The notes beneath the pieces are model-generated. The model saw only the letters and a program-made list of their open reading frames with translations, did not search any database and was not told where the DNA came from. A DNA stretch of 64,000 nt from Rhodocyclales bacterium GT-UBC (GTDB lineage: Bacteria; Pseudomonadota; Gammaproteobacteria; Burkholderiales; Rhodocyclaceae): assembly GCA_003583745.1 (NCBI GenBank), contig QXPY01000004.1:62001-126000 (forward strand). Direction: 5' to 3'. Position 1 is the stretch's first letter; every line of letters starts with the position of its first letter. This document shows, piece after piece, positions 38,296 through 46,393 of this stretch. A program made the translations under genes and the position numbers.

Positions 38296-40449
38296 ATGGA
38301 GCCCTTGCCGTCGTCTCCGCCGCCCATTCCTGAAGAGCCCGCCTACCGGGTTTTTCTTGATAGTCTCGACTATCTCGCTCCCGAACAAGTCGCGCTGATC
38401 AAGGAGGCATACGCCTTCGCAGCGCGCGCCCATGCGCATCAGAAGCGCATGTCCGGCGAAGCCTACATCACGCATCCGCTGGCCGTGGCCGGTGCCGTCG
38501 TCGAATGGCGGATGGATGCCGACGCGATCATGGCAGCACTGCTGCATGACGTGCTGGAAGATACCGGGACCAGCAAGCGCGAGCTGGCCGACCGCTTCGG
38601 CAAGGAAGTCGCCGAGCTGGTCGATGGGCTTTCCAAACTCGACAAGATGGAATTTGCCTCCTACCAGGAGGCGCAGGCCGAGAACTTCCGCAAGATGCTG
38701 ATGGCGATGGCGCGCGACCTGCGCGTCGTGCTCATCAAGCTGGCCGACCGCCAGCACAATCTGCAGACGATGTCGGCCATGCGTCCGGACAAGCGCCGGC
38801 GGATTGCCAACGAGACCCTGGAAATCTACGCCCCGATTGCCTTGCGTCTGGGCCTCAACAAGCTCTATCGCGAACTGCAGGATCTTTCCTTCCGGCTGAT
38901 TCATCCCTATCGCGCCGAAGTGCTGGCCAAGGCGATGAAAGCCGCCCGTGGCAATCGCAAGGAATTGCTCAATCGCATCCTTGACGGCATTCGCGACAAG
39001 TTGTCGAGTGCCGGTCTGCGGGCTGATGTCTTCGGTCGCGAGAAGAGCTTGTATTCGACCTTCCGCAAGATGAAGGACAAGCAGCTGTCGTTCTCGCAGG
39101 TGCTCGATATCTACGGTTTCCGGGTCGTTGTCGATAACGTGCCGACCTGCTATCTGGCCCTGGGAGCCTTGCACGGCCTGTTCAAGCCGGTGCCCGGCAA
39201 GTTCAAGGACTACATCGCCATTCCCAAGGCGAACGGCTACCAGTCGCTGCATACGACGCTGATCGGTCCCTACGGCACGCCGGTCGAAGTGCAGATCCGC
39301 ACCCAGGAAATGCATCACGTCGCGCAGGAGGGCGTCGCCGCGCACTGGCTGTACAAGGATATCGAGGAAAGCGGGGCCGATCTGCAGATCAAGACCCACA
39401 AGTGGCTGCAGTCGCTGCTCGAAATGCAGAGTGGTGATTCCTCGGAGTTCTTCGAGAACGTCAAGATCGATCTCTTCCCCGACGAAGTCTATGTCTTTAC
39501 GCCCAAGGGCAAGATCATGGCGCTGCCGCAAGGCGCGACGGTGGTCGATTTCGCCTACGCCGTACATACCGACGTCGGCCACCACTGCTCGGCGGCAAGG
39601 GTGAACCATGACCTCGCCCCATTGCGCACCGAGCTGCGCAACGGCGATATGGTGGAAATCATCACCTCGACCCAGGCCAGCCCGAACCCGGTGTGGCTGA
39701 CCTACGTCAAGACCGGCCGGGCGCGCAGCAAGATACGCCATTTTCTGCGCACCATGCAGAACGAGGAGTCGGCCCGTCTCGGCGAGCGCCTGCTGCGCCA
39801 GGAACTGCTCTCGCTCGGCGTGGTGCCGATCTCTATCCCGGCCGATGCCTGGGACCAGATGGTCAAGGCTGGCGGACAAAAGAATATCGAAGAGGTTTAT
39901 TCCGATATCGGGCTGGGCAAGCGCCTGCCTTCGGTGGTGGCTCGCCGTTTGCTGGCGCGCGAGGATATGACCGCCGACAAGCCGGGCAACATGGCGCTGG
40001 CCATCCACGGCACCGAGGGCATGGCTATCCAGCTCGCCCGCTGCTGCCAGCCGATTCCAGGCGATCCGATCATCGGCTCGATCCGCAAGGGCAGTGGCCT
40101 GGTGATCCATACCCACGACTGCCAGGCGATCCGCAAATCGCGGTCGACCGATCCGCAAAAATGGATCGACGTCGAATGGGAGCCGGAAGAAGGCAAGCTG
40201 TTCGACATCCGCATCAAGGTCGAGGTCAAGAACACGCGCGGTGTGCTGGCCCAGGTTGCGGCGGCGATCTCGGAAGCCGGTTCGAATATCGAACACGTCT
40301 CGATGGACGCCGATCCGGAACGCTTGTTCACCTTGCTCCGCTTCACCATCCAGGTGGCGCATCGCAACCATCTGGCGGCCGTGATGCGCGGCATGCGCCA
40401 TATCCCCGAAGTGACGCGCATCGTGCGTGAAAGGGGAGGCGAGGCTTGA
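38296..40449 (+). CDS. spoT: Bifunctional (p)ppGpp synthetase/hydrolase
   Basis: RelA/SpoT homologue of 717 residues. The N-terminal HD hydrolase domain is intact (HHxxHP region KRMSGEAYITHPLAVA, then ALLHDVLEDT, residues about 45-160). The synthetase domain follows (KDKQLSFSQVLDIYGFRVVVD, VEVQIRTQEMHH), then TGS (FTPKGKIMALPQGATVVDFAYAVH), a helical/zinc-finger region (RCCQPIPGDPI) and a C-terminal ACT domain. Both HD and synthetase motifs look functional, as expected of SpoT/Rel. Its stop overlaps the TTG start of dadA. Confidence 0.95.
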   Translation: MEPLPSSPPPIPEEPAYRVFLDSLDYLAPEQVALIKEAYAFAARAHAHQKRMSGEAYITHPLAVAGAVVEWRMDADAIMAALLHDVLEDTGTSKRELADRFGKEVAELVDGLSKLDKMEFASYQEAQAENFRKMLMAMARDLRVVLIKLADRQHNLQTMSAMRPDKRRRIANETLEIYAPIALRLGLNKLYRELQDLSFRLIHPYRAEVLAKAMKAARGNRKELLNRILDGIRDKLSSAGLRADVFGREKSLYSTFRKMKDKQLSFSQVLDIYGFRVVVDNVPTCYLALGALHGLFKPVPGKFKDYIAIPKANGYQSLHTTLIGPYGTPVEVQIRTQEMHHVAQEGVAAHWLYKDIEESGADLQIKTHKWLQSLLEMQSGDSSEFFENVKIDLFPDEVYVFTPKGKIMALPQGATVVDFAYAVHTDVGHHCSAARVNHDLAPLRTELRNGDMVEIITSTQASPNPVWLTYVKTGRARSKIRHFLRTMQNEESARLGERLLRQELLSLGVVPISIPADAWDQMVKAGGQKNIEEVYSDIGLGKRLPSVVARRLLAREDMTADKPGNMALAIHGTEGMAIQLARCCQPIPGDPIIGSIRKGSGLVIHTHDCQAIRKSRSTDPQKWIDVEWEPEEGKLFDIRIKVEVKNTRGVLAQVAAAISEAGSNIEHVSMDADPERLFTLLRFTIQVAHRNHLAAVMRGMRHIPEVTRIVRERGGEA

Positions 40450-41702
40450 GGGTTGTGGTTCTTGGTGCCGGCGTGGTCGGCACTGCCAGCGCCTGGTATC
40501 TGGCGCAAGCCGGGCATGAAGTCAGCGTCGTTGAGCGGCAAGCGGTGGCCGGCAACGAAACCAGCTATGCCAACGGTGGCCAGATTTCGGTCTCGCATGC
40601 CGAACCCTGGGCTAACCCGCATGTCTTCGGCAACCTGCTCAAATGGCTGGGGCGCGAGGATGCGCCGCTGCTCTGGCGCTGGCGGGCCGATCCGGCCCAG
40701 CTCGCCTGGGGCGCCCGCTTCCTGTTCGAATGCCTGCCGGCGCGGACGCGCCGCAACATGGCGGCGATCGTCTCGCTTTCGCTCTACAGCCGCAGCCGCC
40801 TGCAAGCGCTGCGTGCCGAACTGGGGCTGGACTACGACCATCTTGAGCGCGGCATCCTGCATATCTATACCGATCCGCGCGAATTCGAGATGGCCAGCCA
40901 GGCGGCTGCACTGATGCGCGAATTCGGGCTCGATCGTCACACCGTTGATGCCGCTCGCTGCCTGGAACTCGAACCGGCGCTGGGCGATGCCCGCCACCTG
41001 CTGGTCGGGGGGGATTACACCGCCTCCGACGAATCCGGCGATGCCCACAAATTCACCCGGGCGCTAGCCGAACGTGCTCAGGAGGCCGGTGTCTGCTTTC
41101 ATTACGGTTGCAGTATCGAACGCCTGCTGGTCAGCGGGCAGCAGATCGTCGGTGTTGATACCGTCAGTGCCGAGGGCGTCCGGCAGACGCTGCAGGCCGA
41201 CGCCTACGTCGTCGCGTTGGGCAGCTATTCGCCGCACTTGCTGCGGCCGCTCGGGATCGGCCTGCCGGTCTATCCGGCCAAGGGCTATTCGGCGACGCTG
41301 ACTCTGGCCGACGGCACAACGGCACCGACCGTCAGCCTCACCGACGACGAGCGCAAGATCGTTTTCTCGCGTCTCGGCAATCGTCTGCGCGTGGCAGGGA
41401 CGGCCGAGTTCAACGGTTACAACCTGGACCTCAATCCGGTGCGCAGCCAGGCCCTGCTCGACGGCGCCCGCCGCCTCTTCCCGCGTCTGGAAATCCTTGG
41501 CGAGCCGGAGTACTGGTGCGGCCTGCGTCCGGCAACGCCATCCAACGTGCCCAACATCGGCCGCCGCCGTTACAGCAACCTGTGGCTCAACACCGGACAC
41601 GGTACCCTGGGCTGGACCATGGCATGCGGTTCGGGCGCCGCGCTGGCCGATCTGATCAGCGGTCGCCGCGCCGAACCGGAATTCCCCTTTATCGGATGTT
41701 GA
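40446..41702 (+). CDS. dadA: D-amino acid dehydrogenase, small subunit
   Basis: FAD-dependent enzyme that oxidises D-amino acids (chiefly D-alanine) to keto acids, passing electrons to the respiratory chain. The 418-residue protein begins with the dinucleotide loop VVVLGAGVVGTASAWYLA, followed by ETSYANGGQISVSHAEPWANP, specific for DadA, and ends with LNTGHGTLGWTMACGSG. The start is TTG at 40446, overlapping the spoT stop (TTGA), which implies coupled translation; it is not in a dadAX operon. tatD begins within its last codons. Confidence 0.93.
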   Translation: MRVVVLGAGVVGTASAWYLAQAGHEVSVVERQAVAGNETSYANGGQISVSHAEPWANPHVFGNLLKWLGREDAPLLWRWRADPAQLAWGARFLFECLPARTRRNMAAIVSLSLYSRSRLQALRAELGLDYDHLERGILHIYTDPREFEMASQAAALMREFGLDRHTVDAARCLELEPALGDARHLLVGGDYTASDESGDAHKFTRALAERAQEAGVCFHYGCSIERLLVSGQQIVGVDTVSAEGVRQTLQADAYVVALGSYSPHLLRPLGIGLPVYPAKGYSATLTLADGTTAPTVSLTDDERKIVFSRLGNRLRVAGTAEFNGYNLDLNPVRSQALLDGARRLFPRLEILGEPEYWCGLRPATPSNVPNIGRRRYSNLWLNTGHGTLGWTMACGSGAALADLISGRRAEPEFPFIGC

Positions 41703-42463
41703 TCGACACCCACTGCCATCTCGACGCGGCCGAGTTCGATGCCGACCGCGACGAGGTGCATGCGGCCGCGTTGGCCGCCGGGGTGGAGCGTTTTGTCGTG
41801 CCGGCGGTGGCGCTGGCCAATTTTCCGGCGGTCAAAACCTGCGTGGCCCGCCATGCCGGCTGCGCGGCGGCCTACGGCATTCACCCGCTGTACGTGATGC
41901 AGGCGGCCGAGGGCGATCTGGCCGAGTTGCGCAACTGGTTGCAGGCGGAGCGGCCGCTGGCGGTCGGCGAGATCGGGTTGGACTATTACGTTGCCGGTAT
42001 CGATCCAGTACGCCAGGAATATTTTTACGTCGAGCAACTCAAGCTGGCGCGTGAATTCGCCTTGCCGGTGGTGCTGCATGTGCGGCGTTCGATCGACACT
42101 ATCCTCAAGCACTTGCGGCGGATTGCCGTACCGGGCGGCATCGCCCACGCCTTCAACGGCAGCAGGCAACAGGCGGAGGAGTTCATCAAGCTTGGCTTCA
42201 AGCTCGGCTTCGGCGGCGCGATGAGCTACAGCGGCTCGAGCCGTATTCGTCAGTTGGCGGCGACCCTGCCGCTGCACAGCATCGTGCTCGAAACCGATGC
42301 GCCGGACATCCCGCCGGTCTGGCTCGATCGCGGCCGCAACAGCCCGGCCGAACTGCCCCGGCTGGCCGCCGTGCTGGCTGAATTGCGCGGCCTGCCGGTC
42401 GAAACGGTGATCCATCAGACCGGCGAAAATGCTCGTGCCGCGTTGCCTGGCTTGCTTGCCTGA
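41696..42463 (+). CDS. TatD-family metal-dependent hydrolase
   Basis: TIM-barrel DNase/hydrolase of 255 residues. Metal ligands are visible in LIDTHCHLDAAEF (residues 2-14), GEIGLDYY near residue 91, VLHVRRS near 124, AHAFNGS near 147, and the C-terminal ETDAPDIPP near 200. The ATG at 41696 overlaps the dadA end by seven bases. TatD proteins have 3'-to-5' exonuclease or related hydrolase activity in DNA repair; the exact paralogue (TatD, YcfH, YjjV) is not resolved. Confidence 0.88.
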   Translation: MLIDTHCHLDAAEFDADRDEVHAAALAAGVERFVVPAVALANFPAVKTCVARHAGCAAAYGIHPLYVMQAAEGDLAELRNWLQAERPLAVGEIGLDYYVAGIDPVRQEYFYVEQLKLAREFALPVVLHVRRSIDTILKHLRRIAVPGGIAHAFNGSRQQAEEFIKLGFKLGFGGAMSYSGSSRIRQLAATLPLHSIVLETDAPDIPPVWLDRGRNSPAELPRLAAVLAELRGLPVETVIHQTGENARAALPGLLA

Positions 42464-42622
42464 TGGAGATTTGTCGCCCTTTGATCTGGGCTAAGTATTA
42501 AAAAACGCTGATGGAGTAGATTGGCGTCATCTGTTGATCTCGATGACGAGGCAATCCGGGTACGATGTCCAGGCGGCTTGGGAGGCGAAACCTTCTGGTC
42601 GCGGCGGCCGTCCCGACGCATT

Positions 42623-43501
42623 ATGGAAACGAAGACTCCTTCACAGAAAAGCAATCCGGCGCGCCGCCAGTTTCTTTTCGATTCGGCCAAGATGGCCTGC
42701 GGCGTCGGTCTGCTCGGTCTGGGCCTCGGCCTATACGCCAAGCAATCCAAGGCTCTGCCAGCCCTGGCCTTGCGCCCGCCCGGTGCGCTGCCCGAAGCAG
42801 ATTTTCTCGGTGCCTGCATCCGCTGTGGCTTGTGTGTTCGGGATTGCCCGTACAACACGCTGGAGCTGGCCAAGCCGGAGGCACCGGTGGCGACCGGCAC
42901 GCCGTACTTCACGGCACGCCAGGTGCCTTGCGAAATGTGCGACGACATTCCCTGCATCAAGGCCTGCCCGACGCAGGCCCTTGATCATGGGCTAACCGAC
43001 ATCAATCTGGCCAAGATGGGGGTCGCGGTCCTGATCGACCACGAAACCTGCCTTAATTTCCTCGGCTTGCGCTGCGACGTCTGCTACCGCGATTGCCCGG
43101 TCATCGACAAGGCGATCACGCTTGAACGGGTGCCCAACGAGCGTACCGGTCGTCATGCCATGTTCCTGCCTACTGTGCATTCGGAGTTCTGTACCGGTTG
43201 CGGCAAGTGCGAAAAGTCCTGCGTGCTGGAAGAGGCCGCCATTCGGATCTTGCCGGCGAAGCTGGCGAAGGGCGCATTGGGCAGCCATTACCGGGTCGGT
43301 TGGGAAGAGCAGAAGAAGGCAGGCGGTTCGCTGATCGACGAATCGAAAATGCTCGACCTGCCTGATCGTCTGCCCGAAGGGGCTGTTCTGCCTGGCCATT
43401 ACGACCCGGCCAGCGGTCATACCGCTCCTGCGCGTGGTTTGCTGGGCAGCGAGGCCGGGGCCATTCCCAGCTTGCCGCCGGGCCTGGGAGGCAAGCCATG
43501 A
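42623..43501 (+). CDS. napG: Ferredoxin-type protein NapG (MauM/NapG family)
   Basis: Periplasmic iron-sulfur protein of 292 residues that moves electrons from quinol toward a periplasmic reductase. A Tat-type N-terminus is visible (ARRQFLFDSAKMACGVGLLGLG). Four 4Fe-4S clusters are predicted: CIRCGLCVRDCP, CEMCDDIPCIKACP, CLNFLGLRCDVCYRDCP and CTGCGKCEKSC. It overlaps napH by four bases. No napA, napB, napC or napD lies in the window, so the redox partner is unknown. Two weak FNR-like sites lie upstream (42481-42494 and 42534-42547, each with a good TTGAT half and a poor second half). Confidence 0.88.
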   Translation: METKTPSQKSNPARRQFLFDSAKMACGVGLLGLGLGLYAKQSKALPALALRPPGALPEADFLGACIRCGLCVRDCPYNTLELAKPEAPVATGTPYFTARQVPCEMCDDIPCIKACPTQALDHGLTDINLAKMGVAVLIDHETCLNFLGLRCDVCYRDCPVIDKAITLERVPNERTGRHAMFLPTVHSEFCTGCGKCEKSCVLEEAAIRILPAKLAKGALGSHYRVGWEEQKKAGGSLIDESKMLDLPDRLPEGAVLPGHYDPASGHTAPARGLLGSEAGAIPSLPPGLGGKP

Positions 43502-44394
43502 GCGAGAAACGGATCGGCGGCGAAGCGGTAGCCGAAAAAGGCTGGCTGCGGGCGCACCAATGGCTGCTGGCACGGCGCCTCGTGCAGTTCGGCATCCTTG
43601 GCCTGTTCCTGCTTGGGCCGTTGGCCGGTATCTGGGTCGTCAAGGGCAATCTCAATTACAGCCTGACGCTGGGTGTGTTGCCGTTGGCCGATCCTTACGT
43701 CGCTTTGCAGTCCTTGCTGGCCGGCCATGTTCCGGAAACGCTGGGGGTGGTCGGGGTTGCTATCGTGCTGGTCTTTTATGGCCTGCTTGGCGGCCGGGTC
43801 TTTTGCAGCTGGGTTTGCCCGGTCAATGTGGTGACCGATACGGCGGCCTGGTTGCGGCGGCGTCTCGGTATCAAGGGCAGTGCCCAGTTGTCGCGCCAGA
43901 CCCGCTACTGGGTGTTGGTGATGACCTTGGTCGGTTCGGCGCTCAGCGGTGTGGTGTTGTGGGAGTTGATCAACCCGGTTTCGATGCTGCATCGCGGCCT
44001 GATCTTCGGCTTGGGCATGGCCTGGGCGATTGTCCTCGGCATCTTTATGTTTGATTTGTTCGTCACCAGCCGTGGCTGGTGCGGCCGTCTGTGCCCGGTC
44101 GGCGCCTTCTACAGCTTGCTCGGGCGCTGGAGCCCGCTGCGCGTCGCGGCTGGCAAGCGTAGTGCCTGTAACGATTGCATGGATTGCTTCGAAATCTGTC
44201 CGGAACCGCAAGTGATCCGTCCTGCCTTGAAGGGGCAGGACAAGGGGGTCGGGCCGGTCATCCTTGCGCCCTCCTGCACGAATTGCGGGCGATGCATCGA
44301 CGTTTGCTCGAAGGATGTTTTCGCTTACGGCCTACGCTTTAACAATACGGTGGAGAGGCGCGTGCCACCTCCGGTCGGAGATCCCGGCCGGTAA
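43498..44394 (+). CDS. napH: Quinol dehydrogenase membrane component NapH
   Basis: Integral membrane iron-sulfur protein of 298 residues, partner of NapG in quinol oxidation. About four membrane helices are visible (for example LVQFGILGLFLLGPLAGIWV and LGVVGVAIVLVFYGLL). The CSWVCPVN motif sits between helices, and two C-terminal 4Fe-4S clusters follow (CNDCMDCFEICP, CTNCGRCIDVC). The overlap with napG fits one functional unit. It converges on rpoH with a shared hairpin between them. Confidence 0.9.
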   Translation: MSEKRIGGEAVAEKGWLRAHQWLLARRLVQFGILGLFLLGPLAGIWVVKGNLNYSLTLGVLPLADPYVALQSLLAGHVPETLGVVGVAIVLVFYGLLGGRVFCSWVCPVNVVTDTAAWLRRRLGIKGSAQLSRQTRYWVLVMTLVGSALSGVVLWELINPVSMLHRGLIFGLGMAWAIVLGIFMFDLFVTSRGWCGRLCPVGAFYSLLGRWSPLRVAAGKRSACNDCMDCFEICPEPQVIRPALKGQDKGVGPVILAPSCTNCGRCIDVCSKDVFAYGLRFNNTVERRVPPPVGDPGR

Positions 44395-44421
44395 TAAAAA
44401 AGGGGCGCTTCGGCGCCCCTG
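44395..44421 (-). terminator. Intrinsic terminator of rpoH (shared with napH)
   Basis: The hairpin GGGGCGC-TTCG-GCGCCCC has a stable tetraloop. On the minus strand it is followed by six T, so it is a strong terminator for rpoH. On the plus strand only GATTGTTT follows, so it would be weaker for napGH. Confidence 0.88.
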
Positions 44422-44441
44422 ATTGTTTCCGGAGGAGTGAT

Positions 44442-45305
44442 TCAGTCCGCAGTCGTCAGGGCGCCACGCATTTTCTGCAAGGCTTTCACTTCGATCTGGC
44501 GAATCCGTTCGGCCGAGACATTGAACTCGGCAGCCAGGTCATGCAGCGTTGCTGCCTCTCCCTCGTTCAGCCAGCGCGCTTCGACAATGCGCCGGCTGCG
44601 TGCGTCGAGCGTACCGAGCGCGGCCTGCAGGCCTTCGTTTTGTTGGTAAGCGACAACCTTGCTTTCGATGACGCGGGTCGGCTCGTAGCGTGAGTCGGCC
44701 AGGTAGTCGATCGGGGCAAAAGCCTCGTCGCCGTCGTCCGGGCTGCCTTCCAGCGCCAGGTCGCGGCCGGTTAGACGGGTTTCCATCTCGACCACTTCTT
44801 CCTGCTTGACGCCCAGGCGGTGAGCAACTTCTGCGGCCTGCGTGCCGGATAGCGTGTCGGTGCCTTCGTAGTCGTTCTTCAGGCTGCGCAGGTTGAAGAA
44901 GAGTTTGCGCTGAGCCTTGGTGGTTGCCACCTTGACCAGGCGCCAGTTCTTCAGGATGTACTCGTGAATTTCGGCCTTGATCCAGTGCATGGCGAACGAA
45001 ACCAGGCGCACGCCGCGTTCCGGATCGTAGCGCTTGACCGCCTTCATCAGGCCGATGTTGCCTTCCTGAATCAGGTCGGCGTGCGGCAGGCCGTAGCCGA
45101 GGTAGCCGCGGGCGATGGAAATGACCAGGCGGAGGTGCGACAGCACGAGCTGGCGGGCCGCTTCCAAATCACCTTCGTCATGGAAACGCCGGGCCAGCCC
45201 GATCTCTTCCGCCTCGGTGAGCATCGGATAACGATTCGCAGCCTGAATATAGGCGTCGATGTTTCCAACTGACGAGGGAATGGGAAGCGACATGGCTTGG
45301 TTCAT
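44442..45305 (-). CDS. rpoH: RNA polymerase heat-shock sigma factor sigma-32
   Basis: Alternative sigma factor directing heat-shock promoters. It is 287 residues from ATG 45305 (AAGGAG about ten bases upstream). Region 2 reads YLGYGLPHADLIQEGNIGLMKAV and RLVSFAMHWIKAEI. The RpoH box QRKLFFNLR is intact, and region 4.2 ends with the helix-turn-helix HDLAAEFNVSAERIRQIEVKALQKMR. The upstream region carries a CIRCE operator over the promoter, so transcription is probably repressed by HrcA as well as governed by usual sigma-32 controls. The gene is followed by a tight terminator. Confidence 0.96.
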   Translation of the reverse strand: MNQAMSLPIPSSVGNIDAYIQAANRYPMLTEAEEIGLARRFHDEGDLEAARQLVLSHLRLVISIARGYLGYGLPHADLIQEGNIGLMKAVKRYDPERGVRLVSFAMHWIKAEIHEYILKNWRLVKVATTKAQRKLFFNLRSLKNDYEGTDTLSGTQAAEVAHRLGVKQEEVVEMETRLTGRDLALEGSPDDGDEAFAPIDYLADSRYEPTRVIESKVVAYQQNEGLQAALGTLDARSRRIVEARWLNEGEAATLHDLAAEFNVSAERIRQIEVKALQKMRGALTTAD

Positions 45306-45337
45306 AGCGTAGGTATCTCCTTCACTTTTACAAATAC

Positions 45338-45367
45338 ATTCTAGCACTCGCCGACTTTGAGTGCTAA
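45338..45367 (-). promoter_or_regulatory. Predicted rpoH promoter
   Basis: On the minus strand, TTAGCA (complement of 45362-45367) and TAGAAT (complement of 45338-45343) are 18 bp apart, a plausible sigma-70 -35/-10 pair. The -10 is an almost consensus TATAAT. Both elements lie partly within the CIRCE arms. Confidence 0.55.
45341..45367. promoter_or_regulatory. CIRCE operator (HrcA-binding inverted repeat) upstream of rpoH
   Basis: CTAGCACTC, nine-base spacer, GAGTGCTAA: the arms TAGCACTC and GAGTGCTA are a perfect eight-base inverted repeat, and only the first base differs from the CIRCE consensus TTAGCACTC-N9-GAGTGCTAA. It overlaps the predicted promoter. HrcA binding at CIRCE represses transcription until heat or GroEL titration frees it. 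hrcA is not in this window. Confidence 0.88.
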
Positions 45368-45462
45368 CAACGCCGGAAGTTTCGGGAGGTGAATTTTGTT
45401 ACAGAACGTTAGCGTGTTTGAGCGGCAGAAACGTCGGACAAGCTTGCTGGAGCCGCCATTCA

Positions 45463-45503
45463 AAAACGCCAAACCCCTCGGTTTTGGAGGCCGAGGGGTT
45501 TGG
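45463..45503 (-). terminator. Intrinsic terminator of the small secreted-protein gene
   Basis: CCAAACCCCTCGG (45469-45481) pairs perfectly with CCGAGGGGTTTGG (45491-45503) across a nine-base loop. On the minus strand it is followed by CGTTTTTG, so it ends the gene at 45520-45864. Confidence 0.85.
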
Positions 45504-45519
45504 CGGGGGAGGGCGGCTC

Positions 45520-45864
45520 TTACTTGCTGGTCGGTGCTGCGCTGCTTGCAGCCATCGGAGCGGGGGCGGGGGCGGCTGCTTCCTTCTTTTCGGCTATGTG
45601 GCCATGTGCCTTGACATGCTTCTTGGCCGGCTTGGCCGAATCAGCCTTGCCTTCGACCTTGGCGGTTTCGGCCTTGGCTTCGCTCTTGGCTGGTTCGGCG
45701 GCTTTCGGCGCTTCTGCCTTCTTCTCTGCCGCAGCCGGCGCCGGGGCGGTCACCTTGGCGGTCGGGGCAGGTACAGCGGCCGGGGTGGTCGAGCCTTGGG
45801 CGAAGGAAGCGGAAGCAAAGCCAGCGGCAACGGTCAGGGCTACGAGGATCTTGGAAGCTTGCAT
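45520..45864 (-). CDS. Small secreted Ala/Lys/Pro-rich protein
   Basis: A 114-residue protein with a clear signal peptide (MQASKILVALTVAAGFASAS, cleavage before QGSTT) and a mature part of low complexity made of Ala, Pro, Lys and Glu (runs such as APAPAAAEKKAEAPKAAEPA). ATG 45864 is chosen because AGGAGATTC precedes it and the upstream extension to 45915 lacks a signal sequence. No Cys and no known domain. The function is unknown; such proteins occur in betaproteobacteria as periplasmic, probably unfolded proteins. Its promoter region may be disrupted by the adjacent prophage. Confidence 0.75.
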   Translation of the reverse strand: MQASKILVALTVAAGFASASFAQGSTTPAAVPAPTAKVTAPAPAAAEKKAEAPKAAEPAKSEAKAETAKVEGKADSAKPAKKHVKAHGHIAEKKEAAAPAPAPMAASSAAPTSK

Positions 45865-46045
45865 TTTGAATCTCCTAAACAGGTAGGTTGTTTGTTGGGT
45901 TTCAGGTGCTGACAACCTTTTGCAGCGCCATGGACCGAATAACGCGGCGTGTTGTCGCGGCGATGTCAGCAGAAACGTAAGCCTGTGTATCGGCCTGTAA
46001 CCCGGGTGTTTCGTGTGAAGGAACGAGATATTTCCAAGGGGAGTG

Positions 46046-46096
46046 CTGGGATAAATCTGGGATAAGCCGGGATGATGCGGGGTGAGGCGGGACAGG
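46046..46096. repeat. Helically phased short direct repeats at the host-prophage junction
   Basis: Five degenerate units with 10-11 bp spacing: CTGGGATAAAT, CTGGGATAAGC, CGGGATGATG, CGGGGTGAGG, CGGGACAGG. One-turn spacing puts all GGG blocks on the same DNA face, which suggests protein binding, perhaps end sites of the prophage. The role is unknown. Confidence 0.5.
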
Positions 46097-46141
46097 TTGT
46101 GAAAATGGTTTGCGTGGGGCGAAAAAAAGCGGCCCGCGATT

Positions 46142-46393
46142 TCAAGGAAAAAATGAGAGGGTCAGCGGCTCTTTCAACTGGCCGGTGATCACCATAGGAA
46201 ACATCGGCTCAAAATCGGGTTTGATCAGTTCGACGGCCCCAACATAGCAGGCAAACAGGAACTCCGAAATAGCGAACAGGATGCCGAGCATCCAGTCCCT
46301 TGGAATTACCTCGGGCGCGTCGGAGTCGATATCACCAAGATAGATGGGGCACAGGAGAAACCAGCCCTTATGTGTATATATGACCGTGCGCAT
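46142..46393 (-). CDS. Hypothetical prophage membrane protein
   Basis: An 83-residue protein with one or two hydrophobic segments (MLGILFAISEFLFACYVGAV). The ATG shares one base with the stop of the head-protein gene (TAATG), so it belongs to the same transcript. It is the last prophage gene before host DNA, in a place where Mu-like phages normally have virion protease/capsid genes. A sampled 60-base line is about 52% G+C, lower than the host. I do not recognise it. Confidence 0.55.
   Translation of the reverse strand: MRTVIYTHKGWFLLCPIYLGDIDSDAPEVIPRDWMLGILFAISEFLFACYVGAVELIKPDFEPMFPMVITGQLKEPLTLSFFP

Noticed and set aside
37936-40401. An 821-residue minus-strand frame across gmk-rpoZ-spoT
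   Set aside because: Antisense to genes with certain identity; no recognisable domain.
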